From NCBI RefSeq assembly GCF_000979455.1, contig NZ_JJOY01000030.1, forward strand, positions 1-64,000: a stretch of 64,000 bases of DNA, given 5' to 3'. The stretch comes from Methanosarcina sp. 2.H.T.1A.6. GTDB lineage: Archaea > Halobacteriota > Methanosarcinia > Methanosarcinales > Methanosarcinaceae. The notes under the pieces are model-generated. The model did not search any database. It saw nothing but the letters and a program-made list of their open reading frames with translations, and had not been told where the DNA came from. A program made the position numbers and the translations under genes. Position 1 is the stretch's first letter; every line of letters begins with the position of its first letter. Shown here in pieces: positions 46,488 to 54,956 of the stretch.

Positions 46488-47258
46488 TCAGTACAGTTCC
46501 GGAACAGGCGGAACTTTTCGTTTATGTTCGTTTCTCTCAATACGTCTGGTAACGGAGCTGAGCTGCTCAACGGATACCCCGGAAGCATTCAGAATTTTTT
46601 CAGGCTCCACTCCTTTTTCAAGCATCTTGAGCACCTCGTCAACCTTTACGTAAGAAATTCCAAGATCGTCTTCATCGGTCTGACCTGCCCATAACCCCGC
46701 AGACGGCTTTTTGGTAATGAGAGGTTCCGGGATTCCGAGCCTTCGGGAAAGCTCCCATACCTCAGTCTTGTAAAGCCCGCCTATAGGTTCAAGGTCGACG
46801 CCTCCATCCCCGTACTTTGTGTAATAGCCAAGAAGGATCTCGGATTTATTTCCTGTACCGAGGACCATTCGGTTCAGCTGGTTTGCGTGGAAGTACAGAA
46901 GAGACATCCGGGTTCTTGCCTTCAGGTTGCCTCTGGTGAGCCGGTCTGCAGATTCGCTCTCGGGAACAGCAGCCATGAAAGCCGATACAATGCCTGAGAT
47001 GTCAATTGTCCTATACTCAATCCCGAGCCAGTCGGCAAGAGTTTTCGCATCTTCACACTCAGTAGCAGGAGTAAGGCCGCTTTCGGGCATATGGATGCCA
47101 AGAACCCTGTCTTTACCAAGAGCTTTTACGGCAAGAGTTGCGGAAAGAGCGGAATCAATTCCCCCGCTAATGCCTACAACTGCCTCGTTTACACCTGCTT
47201 TGCCAGTCTCATTCCGGATAAAATCAATAATCCTGTTCTGTGCTTTTTCAAGGTCCAT
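46488..47258 (-). CDS. nadE: NAD+ synthetase NadE
   Basis: A 256-residue ammonia-type NAD+ synthetase that amidates deamido-NAD+ in the last step of NAD synthesis. The ATP pyrophosphatase loop is GISGGIDSALSATLAV (29-44), and other hallmarks are GTGNKSEILLGYYTKYGDGGVDLEPIGGLYKTEVW (in parts) and KKPSAGLWAGQTDEDDLGI. It lacks a glutaminase domain, so it uses ammonia. The length is standard for archaeal and many bacterial ammonia-dependent enzymes. It converges with tiaS, 70 bases away; no operon partner is visible. Confidence 0.96.
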   Translation of the reverse strand: MDLEKAQNRIIDFIRNETGKAGVNEAVVGISGGIDSALSATLAVKALGKDRVLGIHMPESGLTPATECEDAKTLADWLGIEYRTIDISGIVSAFMAAVPESESADRLTRGNLKARTRMSLLYFHANQLNRMVLGTGNKSEILLGYYTKYGDGGVDLEPIGGLYKTEVWELSRRLGIPEPLITKKPSAGLWAGQTDEDDLGISYVKVDEVLKMLEKGVEPEKILNASGVSVEQLSSVTRRIERNEHKRKVPPVPELY

Positions 47259-47874
47259 GCTTTCAAATTCCTGGAATTTTGTGAATCATATGAAATCCGG
47301 TTATCTCGAAGTTAAAAATATGATTTAAACTCTTGTTCATCGGAAAGCCTGAATAATATATTATCTGAAAGGCTAATTCAGATTGTATTAAACAGTTTGA
47401 TACACAGAAGCTGTAAATATATTAATCTTCCAGAAAAACAGAGTTAAGGGTAAACTTATTTAATAAATAGAGAATATAGAAGGTTTATCATCCGAACATA
47501 ATAATAGAAATACTTGAGTATTAAAAGTATTCAGTAATTGCCCATTACTTGAGTATCCTGGCATCAGGGTGCTAAAGGTGCCTTAAGCTAGCGAAAGTAT
47601 ATTTTCCTGGAGTGCAAAAACAAAAATAGCTGGACATTGCCAGGCGAGAACTTTCAAACACTGATTAAATGCCCGTAATGGTCCAGAGTAAATGCGTATA
47701 CGGGACAAATTTTCCCGGATGACAGGCATTAAAATAAAAAGAGCATCTAATATAGAAAGTAGATATTCCAGAATTACACGATCCGGAAAATTCGGGAAAA
47801 AACCGGCATCAGTTAATTTTATTTTATAACCAGATAAAATTACAATCAAAAAGAAACTATTTTCGGGATGACCC
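47259..47874. other. spacer between nadE and cdc48
   Basis: A 616-base AT-rich region between divergent genes that must contain the promoters of nadE and cdc48. A 97-codon minus-strand open frame (47583-47876) overlaps the cdc48 start and has no family match. No repeats or RNA structures stand out. Confidence 0.45.
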
Positions 47875-50286
47875 ATGGAAGAAATACAGTTGAAGGTTGA
47901 AAAGGCATATCCTATTGACCTTGGAAGAGGAATTATCCGGCTTGACCCTACAGCGCTACTGAAACTTCAGCTCTCCCCCGGTGACATTGTGGAGATTAGG
48001 GGGAAGAAAAAGACCACAGCAAAGGTATGGAGAGCAGACCGGCAGGATTGGGAACAGGGAATCGTGCGCATTGATAATTTCATCCGGCAAAACGCCGGAG
48101 TTTCCATAGGGGAGAAGGTGACCATTAAAAAGGTCGAAGCCCCGGAAGCAAAAAAGATTATTCTGGCACTTCCGGAAAGCATGACCCAGGGTGGACCTGA
48201 AATGCAGTTTGGGGAACATGCAAATGAGATCATAAAGCGGCATATCCTGAAAAGGCCTGTGTTCAGGGGAGACATAATTCCAATTATAAACTCAATGTCT
48301 CAGCCAATGACTGAGTCCCTGACAACAAGCCAGGTAATTCCTCTGGTTGCCGTTGAAACAGACCCTACAAACACCATTGTCCTGATTACGGAAGCAACAA
48401 TTATTGAGCTCCGGAAAAAGCCGGTACAGGGCTACGAAAAAGCGACCAGGGGTGTCACTACCTATGAAGATATAGGAGGGTTGGGACAGGAGATTATGCG
48501 CGTCCGGGAAATAATAGAAATGCCGATGAAACACCCGGAGCTCTTTGCTCACCTTAATATAGAGCCCCCAAAGGGAGTTATCCTCTACGGCCCACCAGGA
48601 ACCGGAAAGACCCTGATTGCAAAAGCCGTGGCAAACGAATCGGGGGCAAGCTTCCATTACATTGCGGGTCCCGAAATTGTGGGGAAGTTCTACGGAGAAA
48701 GTGAGGAAAGGTTAAGGAAGATCTTTGAAGATGCAACCCAGGACGCGCCTTCAGTTATTTTCATTGATGAAATTGATTCCATTGCCCCTAAAAGGGAAAA
48801 CGTAACAGGGGAAGTGGAAAGACGAGTGGTTGCCCAGCTCCTGACCCTTCTTGACGGGATGGAGGAAAGAGGGCAGGTCGTGGTTATAGGGGCTACTAAC
48901 CGTGTGGATGCAATTGACCCCGCACTCAGGAGACCCGGCCGCTTTGATAGGGAAATTCATATTGGAGTGCCGGATACCAAAGACAGGTACGAGATCCTGC
49001 AGATTCACACACGGGGCATGCCAATTGAGAAAGACAAAGAAACCAGGCTAACCGAGCCCGAAACTGAAGCCGAAATTGAAGAAAGAACTGAAATCGAAGC
49101 AGGAACCGGAATTGAAGCTGGAACCGGAATCGGAGCTGAAATCGAAGCTGAAGCCGAAATTGATGAAGCTGCCATAGAGAGGGAAAAGAAAGAGGAGACA
49201 AACCTGTACCTTATGTACCTGGCTGAGAAGACGCAGGGCTTTGTGGGTGCAGATCTTCTGGCTCTCGTGCAGGAAGCAGCAATGCGCTGCCTCAGGGAAA
49301 GCCTGCCTGACCTTGACCTCGAAAAAGAAACAATTCCTCCTGAAAGGCTGGAAAAGATTGTTGTAACTAAAAAGAACTTCGAAGATGCCCTGATGGAAGC
49401 CGAACCCTCAGCTCTGAGAGAGATCTTTGTTGAGATGCCTTCGGTTAGCTGGGAAGATGTTGGAGGCCTGGATGAAGCAAAGCATTCGATTGTTGAAGCT
49501 GTCGAGTGGCCTATTAAAAACCCGGAAAAGTTTGTCCAGATGGGCATAAAAGCTCCAAAGGGAATCCTGCTTTACGGCCCGCCCGGGACGGGAAAGACCC
49601 TGATCGCGCAGGCTGTTGCCAAAGAGTCAAACGCCAATTTCATAAGCGTCAAAGGGCCGGAGATGTTTTCGAAATGGCTTGGAGAGTCGGAAAAGGCAAT
49701 TCGGGAAACTTTCAAGAAAGCAAGGCAGGTTGCTCCTTGTGTTGTCTTTTTTGATGAGATCGATTCCATTGCTGCGATGCAGGGTATGGATACGGACAGC
49801 CGGACTTCGGAAAGGGTACTCAACCAGCTGCTTACAGAAATGGACGGGCTTGAGACTCTCAAAGACGTGGTCATAATTGCTGCAACTAACCGCCCTAACC
49901 TGCTTGACCCTGCGATCATCCGGCCTGGGCGTTTTGACAGGCTGGTTTACGTTGGGGCACCTGACCGTAAGGGCAGGATGAGAATCTTTAAGATCCACAC
50001 AAAGAATACGCCTCTTGCAGAGGACGTGGACCTTGAGAACCTTGCCAGTGTAACAGAGGGATATGTGGGCGCTGACATAGAAGCGATATGTAGAGAGGCT
50101 GTAATGATTGCCCTGAGGGAGAACTTCAACATCGAAGAGATTGAGATGAGGCACTTCAGAGAAGCCCTTAAAAAAGTAAAACCCACAATTAACGAAAACA
50201 TTGCTCAGTTCTATGAGAAGATAGAGGAGCAGTTTAAGGGAGGTCAGAAACCGGTCGAGACAGCTGGACTTGTGGGATACAGGTAA
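47875..50286 (+). CDS. cdc48: Cdc48/VCP-like AAA+ ATPase with an acidic insert
   Basis: An 803-residue AAA+ unfoldase related to eukaryotic p97 and Thermoplasma VAT. Residues 1-190 are the substrate-binding N-domain. D1 has Walker A GPPGTGKT (239-246) and FIDEIDSIAPKRE, and D2 has GPPGTGKT (568-575) and FFDEIDSIAAMQG. In the D1 small subdomain, between RGMPIEK and YLAEKTQGFVGAD, lies an insert of about 57 residues (386-442) rich in Glu, Ala, Ile, Thr and Gly, where VAT has about ten residues. The insert is encoded by a degenerate GAAATCGAAGC-type repeat (49045-49190). Both motor domains look intact. It unfolds proteins, probably for the proteasome. GGGATGA precedes the ATG. Confidence 0.95.
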   Translation: MEEIQLKVEKAYPIDLGRGIIRLDPTALLKLQLSPGDIVEIRGKKKTTAKVWRADRQDWEQGIVRIDNFIRQNAGVSIGEKVTIKKVEAPEAKKIILALPESMTQGGPEMQFGEHANEIIKRHILKRPVFRGDIIPIINSMSQPMTESLTTSQVIPLVAVETDPTNTIVLITEATIIELRKKPVQGYEKATRGVTTYEDIGGLGQEIMRVREIIEMPMKHPELFAHLNIEPPKGVILYGPPGTGKTLIAKAVANESGASFHYIAGPEIVGKFYGESEERLRKIFEDATQDAPSVIFIDEIDSIAPKRENVTGEVERRVVAQLLTLLDGMEERGQVVVIGATNRVDAIDPALRRPGRFDREIHIGVPDTKDRYEILQIHTRGMPIEKDKETRLTEPETEAEIEERTEIEAGTGIEAGTGIGAEIEAEAEIDEAAIEREKKEETNLYLMYLAEKTQGFVGADLLALVQEAAMRCLRESLPDLDLEKETIPPERLEKIVVTKKNFEDALMEAEPSALREIFVEMPSVSWEDVGGLDEAKHSIVEAVEWPIKNPEKFVQMGIKAPKGILLYGPPGTGKTLIAQAVAKESNANFISVKGPEMFSKWLGESEKAIRETFKKARQVAPCVVFFDEIDSIAAMQGMDTDSRTSERVLNQLLTEMDGLETLKDVVIIAATNRPNLLDPAIIRPGRFDRLVYVGAPDRKGRMRIFKIHTKNTPLAEDVDLENLASVTEGYVGADIEAICREAVMIALRENFNIEEIEMRHFREALKKVKPTINENIAQFYEKIEEQFKGGQKPVETAGLVGYR

Positions 50287-50292
50287 GAATTT

Positions 50293-50415
50293 AAGTCAAC
50301 TACCCCCGAACATTACATTAATAAAAAACTAATTGAACAGAGCAGGACGGGGAAGTTGATGCATTCATCCCCTGAGCTAAAGACTCAGGGGGTTCCAGCT
50401 GAGGTTTTATGAATT
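50293..50415. repeat. IS200/IS605-like end (element D)
   Basis: AAGTCAACTACCCCC (50293-50307) is followed by a hairpin, CCCCTGAG (50369-50376), loop CTAAAGA, CTCAGGGG (50384-50391), then GTTCCAGCTGAGGTTTTATG and AATTA. The last part matches element B at 21958-21985. The two ends may come from one small mobile element with the middle deleted. It directly follows cdc48. Confidence 0.6.
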
Positions 50416-50548
50416 AACTCATAAAAGGGAAGAGTTTATAAAGAAGAGAGTTTCAAATTGAATAAAATATTTAAAGTAAAAGTATTTAAACTGAAAAGCC
50501 GACTTTACCCAAATTCCGCATAACACTGAGCACGGAGACAAGATAATA

Positions 50549-50803
50549 ATGTCTAAAGTATTTGCAAGAAACCTCCTCTTCAACAAGCAAGTGATGGCTA
50601 CCGACGGAACGGAGATAGGAACGCTGAGCAACATTGTAGTTGAAATCAAAGGAGGAAAGGTCATTGACCTTGTGGTCAGCCCCAATCCCACATTTGATAT
50701 TTCAAGATACAAAAAAGAAGATAATTATATCCTGATTCCTTTCGAATCCGTAAGCGCCATCAAGGACTATATTATAATAGACAAAATGAAAGCAAGGGCA
50801 TGA
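50549..50803 (+). CDS. PRC-barrel domain protein
   Basis: An 84-residue cytoplasmic protein that is a single PRC-barrel domain: FNKQVMATDGTEIGTLSNIV, then KGGKVIDLVVSPNP, then YILIPFESVSAIKDYIIID. PRC-barrels are small beta-barrels found in photosynthetic reaction-centre H subunits and RimM, and archaea have several single-domain versions, some linked to cell-division proteins. Here the protein stands alone, 263 bases after cdc48. Its function is unknown. Confidence 0.9.
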   Translation: MSKVFARNLLFNKQVMATDGTEIGTLSNIVVEIKGGKVIDLVVSPNPTFDISRYKKEDNYILIPFESVSAIKDYIIIDKMKARA

Positions 50804-50974
50804 ATTGGAAAAGGGAAAGAAAGAAATCTCCTTTCCTTTCAGATCCTGTTTTCATTTTCAGTATACATTTAATTCAGCCAGAGGAACTCTTCCCGAATTG
50901 CGCCTCGGGAGTACGCGGTTCTTTTCGCTCGCTTCGCTCGTTCAAGAGGACTCTTATAAAGGTTAATTAATCGA

Positions 50975-50998
50975 CTCTACCAATGAGCTGAGCTCAAG
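50975..50998 (-). other. possible tRNA D-arm remnant
   Basis: On the minus strand the sequence reads GAGCTCATTGGTAGAGT within a longer piece, close to the D-arm consensus TAGCTCAGTTGGTAGAGC of tRNA genes. No anticodon arm, variable loop or T-arm follows, so it can only be a fragment. The similarity is short and may be chance. Confidence 0.25.
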
Positions 50999-51210
50999 AG
51001 AATTAACAAAACTCTGCCTGCATAACAGTATTCAGCTATACCGAGTCATTCTTGTCACGCTCGACGAAGGAGAGCGGCTTTCCCATAACAAAAAAGAAGA
51101 GAACAAAAAATAAAATAATATCTACTTCTGCTTTTATCTCATTTCCAAGCTGTGTCTATCTTTTTCTTCCTTCTACTTCACCCCCTTCCAAATCCTCCTG
51201 CCTTTTTGGG

Positions 51211-51238
51211 TAGGGCCGCCAAGCAAGCTGGCGGAGGC
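51211..51238. repeat. 28-base hairpin repeat, copy 2
   Basis: TAGGGCCGCCAAGCAAGCTG continuing GCGGAGGC, differing from the copy at 24354 by a swapped GA/AG pair in the loop. The stem CCGCCA / TGGCGG is kept. Confidence 0.8.
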
Positions 51239-51488
51239 TCCAATACCATGTTAATTTAGAAGCCTTTTTCAGGGAGTAGAATATTTTCTTGCTCTTTAGA
51301 GCCTTATGTAATACTGGATCGTTCTTGTTACGTCCGATGTATAAAGCTGACCTTTTCCAAGAAGAGTTATCAGAGGCAATGGTGGCTTCCATGTTCTAAA
51401 ATGTAAACAAGATCTAATTGATTATTGTGGAGGAATTACTCTGACTGAAACAAAAAATGATTAAGTTGAAGAGACAATAAAATCACTT

Positions 51489-52442
51489 TTGCCTGACGAA
51501 AAATTTAGAAAGGTTTGCTTGTCTTTATTCCTACAGTCAATTAATCAAGCAAATTCATATGGTAGTAACAAGTGGGGTGTACATTATCGTCGTGATGGCA
51601 TTCGGCTCCTAGTTGGTAGTCTCATTGTTTTTACCATTCACAAAAATGGTATCTGGTTAGCTCTTGACAAACAGTTATTAAATGAAAGGAAAGATACTCG
51701 GGAATCATTAGGAATAAATAAACTGTGGCAGTGGGATGATGGCAAGTGGTCTGAGTATAAAGCAGTTCCATCGATGAATGGATATTATACTCCTTCCAGT
51801 GAGAACTTAGAAATCTGGCCTATAATACGTGATTTTCACTTTGAGTATGTAAAAAAGGTTGCAAACAAATATGAGTGGTTAAATATTAAAAGCCAGTCAA
51901 AAAGTACTCCTGAACTATTGACTTACTTAGAAAAAGAACTTGGGCAAAGTATTCCTGTCCCAAAATATGGAATCCAGGAAGATAAAATTCTTCAAGATGA
52001 CAACATCCTTCAAGAAATTAAAGATTATAATATAACTCATAAAGAGTTGTCTGAGACGGAACGTGAAGCAATAGTACAAAGTCGTATTGGTCAGGGAATA
52101 TTCCGTTCTGATTTAAAAAAGTACTGGGGAGAAAAATGTGCTGTTACAGGATGTAAGTTAATTAAGATACTGAAAGCATCCCATATTAAGCCATGGAGTC
52201 ATTCAAATAATACAGAACGCCTTGATTTATACAACGGTTTATTACTTATTCCAAACTTAGATAGCGTTTTTGATAAGGGTTATATCAGTTTTGATGATGA
52301 AGGGAAAATAATTATCAGTAATCTACTGAGTGAAGATGACAGGATTAAACTTGATATTCACTCTGAAATGAGAATAAGAAAAATAGAAGAGAAACATATT
52401 AAGTATTTAGAATACCACAAGCAGGAAATTTTCTTAAAATAA
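51489..52442 (+). CDS. HNH endonuclease with a damaged 5' end
   Basis: A 317-residue protein with an HNH nuclease domain near residues 216-268: CAVTGCKLIKILKASHIKPW and NGLLLIPNLDSVFDKGYI, with the catalytic His in ASHIKPW and the Asn/Asp of NLDSVFD. The N-terminal 140 residues have no recognised fold; such proteins often act as restriction or defence nucleases. The open frame begins at a TTG with no ribosome binding site. In the same frame, a GTGGAGG motif followed by CTG ACT GAA ACA at 51441 looks like the true start, but a TAA at 51462 interrupts it. The gene may therefore be inactivated or may start at the TTG. Confidence 0.7.
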   Translation: MPDEKFRKVCLSLFLQSINQANSYGSNKWGVHYRRDGIRLLVGSLIVFTIHKNGIWLALDKQLLNERKDTRESLGINKLWQWDDGKWSEYKAVPSMNGYYTPSSENLEIWPIIRDFHFEYVKKVANKYEWLNIKSQSKSTPELLTYLEKELGQSIPVPKYGIQEDKILQDDNILQEIKDYNITHKELSETEREAIVQSRIGQGIFRSDLKKYWGEKCAVTGCKLIKILKASHIKPWSHSNNTERLDLYNGLLLIPNLDSVFDKGYISFDDEGKIIISNLLSEDDRIKLDIHSEMRIRKIEEKHIKYLEYHKQEIFLK

Positions 52443-52568
52443 TTGGTTCTGTAGAAATAATTTGAAGATTATATACTCAAAGTTTTTCGGATGCCTCGCC
52501 AAACAATACTTCCTTCATGGACAAATTAAAGAAGTTTAATTGGATAAAACTTTTGATAGGTGTTCAGG

Positions 52569-53315
52569 ATGATATATACAAAATCCAGTAAATATGATAC
52601 TGCTTTTGTTAAAGAGAATATGATGGGACCAAACTCAATGAAGATCATTGAGGAATTGGCAGAGTCTTTAAATCTTGAAAAGGACATGCGAGTACTTGAC
52701 CTTGGCTGCGGGAAAGGATTAACTTCAATCTTCCTGGCAAAAGAATATGGAGTTACTGTTTTTGCGACTGACCTCTGGATCAGTGCAACAGAGAACTATG
52801 AAAGAATCAAATCAATGGGCCTGGAGGACAAAATAATTCCAATACATGCAGAGGCACACGATTTGCCATTTGCACAGGAATATTTTGATGTCGCTATAAG
52901 TGTAGATGCCTATCACTATTTTGGAATTGAAGAAGATTATTTAACAAACCATTTTGCCCCTCTTGTAAAAAAAGGAGGACAAATAGCAGTTGCAGTCCCG
53001 GGGTTGAAAAAGGAGTTTACGGATGGAGTTCCGGCAGAACTGCAGCCATACTGGTTTGATGATATGAATTTCTACTCATGCGACTGGTGGTATAAGTTAT
53101 GGAAAAATTCAGATTCGGTCCGCATAGAAGAATGTAAGGAATTAAAGTGTTTAGAAGAGGCCTGGCAGGATTGGCTTTCGTGCGACAATGACTATGCCCG
53201 CAGAGATATTGGAATGATGAAAGCCGAGGGTGGGAATTACTTTAATCTGGTTTCAATCGTAGCTACTAAGAGCCTATCCGAAAAGTCAGTAATGCATGTT
53301 GAAAAGTCACAATAA
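52569..53315 (+). CDS. class I SAM-dependent methyltransferase (copy 1)
   Basis: A 248-residue methyltransferase. SAM motif I is VLDLGCGKG and is followed by ATDLWISATEN (acidic loop) and AHDLPFAQEYFDVAISVDAYHY (motif IV region). The C-terminal half is unrelated to named subfamilies, so the substrate is unknown. AGGTG lies eight bases before the ATG at 52569. The last 16 codons (encoding SLSEKSVMHVEKSQ) lie inside the inverted-repeat element at 53269-53402, so the natural C-terminus has probably been replaced by an insertion; the catalytic core is untouched. It stands alone in an AT-rich accessory region. Confidence 0.85.
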   Translation: MIYTKSSKYDTAFVKENMMGPNSMKIIEELAESLNLEKDMRVLDLGCGKGLTSIFLAKEYGVTVFATDLWISATENYERIKSMGLEDKIIPIHAEAHDLPFAQEYFDVAISVDAYHYFGIEEDYLTNHFAPLVKKGGQIAVAVPGLKKEFTDGVPAELQPYWFDDMNFYSCDWWYKLWKNSDSVRIEECKELKCLEEAWQDWLSCDNDYARRDIGMMKAEGGNYFNLVSIVATKSLSEKSVMHVEKSQ

Positions 53316-53402
53316 GTCTATAATATCAGATTATCCTTTTCGGTTTTACATAATTGCATATTGTAAAAGTTACAGTAGGTGACCACTTTTCGGATAGGCT
53401 CT
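53269..53402. mobile_element. 134-base MITE-like element with 18-bp terminal inverted repeats
   Basis: The left end AGAGCCTATCCGAAAAGT (53269-53286) and the right end ACTTTTCGGATAGGCTCT (53385-53402) are exact inverted copies. GAGCCTATCCGAAAA resembles IS4/IS5-type IS termini. The 98 bases inside have no transposase. A clear target-site duplication is not visible. The left end sits in the 3' end of a methyltransferase gene. Either it is a small non-autonomous element or the two ends belong to different decayed IS copies. Confidence 0.65.
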
Positions 53403-53429
53403 AAAGTGAACAGCATTTTTGCTGTTTTT

Positions 53430-53930
53430 ATTAATTTTGAGCAACACGATTTTTAACTTTTTTAGATAAGTGTTTGATTATGGACTCAAAGCACTTATAT
53501 TTCAAATGTGATTTAAATGCTTTAACTAACTGAGCCAGAAAACCAAAAACTAGTTCCTTTCTTTCATCCCTCCATGAATATTACTCATAAATTTCACCAT
53601 GTTCCCTCTTTACCGTGAAATCTTCATTATCTTAATCCTCTTCAAGGTATTCACAAAAGGATTCACCTGATGATATTTTGAACTCTGCCAGGCAAAAACC
53701 TTGTGGGCGACGAATAACACTATTACACATATGGACGAAAAAAATAATACACTTACTGACATTTGTACTTCTAATGGTGACGTTTTACTTGCTCCTATTG
53801 ATTTTCCCGTGATATTGAATATTAGGTGATAGTAACATCCTTTTTAGCATTTTCGGTATTTTTCAATTTATCCTGAGTTATTGGTTTTTTTGTGTAAGAA
53901 GTGCTATAGGAAATATCAGTTTCAGTCCCT
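53430..53930 (-). pseudogene. decayed coding region
   Basis: On the minus strand several open pieces join into protein-like runs broken by stop codons and frame changes. A frame ending at 53430 reads ELVFGFLAQLVKAFKSHLKY, then KCFESIIKHLSKKVKN and a stop, with upstream stop codons at about 53580 and 53630. A second frame around 53620-53830 has a membrane-like stretch, SVSVLFFSSICVIVLFVAHK. I cannot name a family; the first piece, ending near the inverted repeat, could be a transposase end. The rest of the 825-base spacer (53316-54140) shows no intact gene. Confidence 0.4.
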
Positions 53931-54140
53931 CATGTCACGACAATTCAATTATGTAAAAGCTCCTCCCAAAACCAATTTTGAGACTTTTAATTATTTTCGG
54001 GATTTTGAATTTATTGCAATCAACTACCAGTGAAATTAATGGTCAGGTTTGGCGATCCCGGAAGATATTAAAATGTATCCGGAATACGAACATTTTTGGT
54101 TTAGTAAGATGAATCATATTTGAAAGGGATCTGCTGATTT

Positions 54141-54866
54141 ATGAGAACGGATAGCATAAACCACTGGAATATTGTTGCTGAAAATTATAGTGCGGAAAAT
54201 AATCCGGGAAAAAATATTCATTCCCAGATATACCTGGCTGCTGTCAATGAATTATTAGGAAATATAAACGGAAAACATATCCTTGATGCAGGATGTGGTG
54301 ATGGCTTTTTTTCGTTAGAACTTGCACAAAAAGGAGCAATAATCACAGCTATCGACGGTTCTGACGCGATGTTAAATATAGCAAAGCGCAAGCATTCTCA
54401 TGTTAATATTCAATACAATAAAATGGATTTGACCAGAACGTTAACTTTTGAAAATAGATTATTTGACGTTGTTGTGGCGAATATGCTATTAATGGATATT
54501 CCTGAAATCGAATTATTTATTTTTGAAGTAGCACGGGTATTGAAAAAGCCTGGCGATTTTATTTTTTCGATAACACATCCATGCTTCTTTTCAGGCAACT
54601 GGGAGGAAGACGAAAACAACATAAAAATGTATAAAAAAATTGGAAACTATCTGGATGAAAGAGTAGAAGAACTAAATTTTTGGGGTAAAACCTTACATTA
54701 CCACAGACCTTTATCAAAATATATGGATGCGATTGAAAAAGCCGGGATGTACGTAAGTTCATTTAGAGAACCGGTTCCTTCAAGAGAATTAATAGAATTA
54801 CACCCGGAACAGGAGTATCATTATAGAATTCCGTCATTTGTAGTTATCAGGGCAAAATCAATTTAA
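54141..54866 (+). CDS. class I SAM-dependent methyltransferase (copy 2)
   Basis: A 241-residue methyltransferase with motif I ILDAGCGDGFF, an acidic AIDGSDAM loop and NKMDLTRTLTFENRLFDVVVANMLLMDI in parts. The C-terminus (FSITHPCFFSGNWEED; HYHRPLSKYMDAIEKAG) fits the small-molecule methyltransferase group that includes UbiE-like and natural-product enzymes; the substrate is unknown. It is not closely similar to the methyltransferase at 52569. Codon usage is AT-rich like the rest of the accessory region, and it has no near homologue signal in the conserved blocks, which suggests horizontal acquisition. Confidence 0.85.
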   Translation: MRTDSINHWNIVAENYSAENNPGKNIHSQIYLAAVNELLGNINGKHILDAGCGDGFFSLELAQKGAIITAIDGSDAMLNIAKRKHSHVNIQYNKMDLTRTLTFENRLFDVVVANMLLMDIPEIELFIFEVARVLKKPGDFIFSITHPCFFSGNWEEDENNIKMYKKIGNYLDERVEELNFWGKTLHYHRPLSKYMDAIEKAGMYVSSFREPVPSRELIELHPEQEYHYRIPSFVVIRAKSI

Positions 54867-54956
54867 GAAAAATGCCCCTATATTCGTATAACAACGGCTT
54901 CAGTGCAAAGTTTCGGGCTTTTAATTACTATTCTTTTGTATTTAGGGGCAGTAAGT

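Larger units (their letters stand above)
50804..51440. other. junction region with remnants (tRNA-like, hairpin repeat)
   Basis: A 637-base spacer between the conserved block and the accessory region. It contains CGCTCGCTTCGCTCG at 50929-50943, a short minus-strand match to a tRNA D-arm (50975-50998) and the 28-base hairpin repeat copy 2 (51211-51238). I see no intact gene. Confidence 0.5.

Noticed and set aside
47583-47876. Minus-strand 97-codon frame overlapping the cdc48 start
   Set aside because: No family resemblance or start signal; it is antisense to the cdc48 promoter region.
50975-50998. Functional tRNA gene
   Set aside because: Only a D-arm-like stretch is present; anticodon and T arms are missing.
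51156-51392. Minus-strand 78-codon frame
   Set aside because: Made by the same 28-base repeat and low-complexity DNA; no start site or homologue pattern.
51462-51464. Readthrough stop (pyrrolysine) in the HNH gene
   Set aside because: Pyrrolysine uses TAG, but the stop here is TAA, so a nonsense mutation or a downstream start is more likely.
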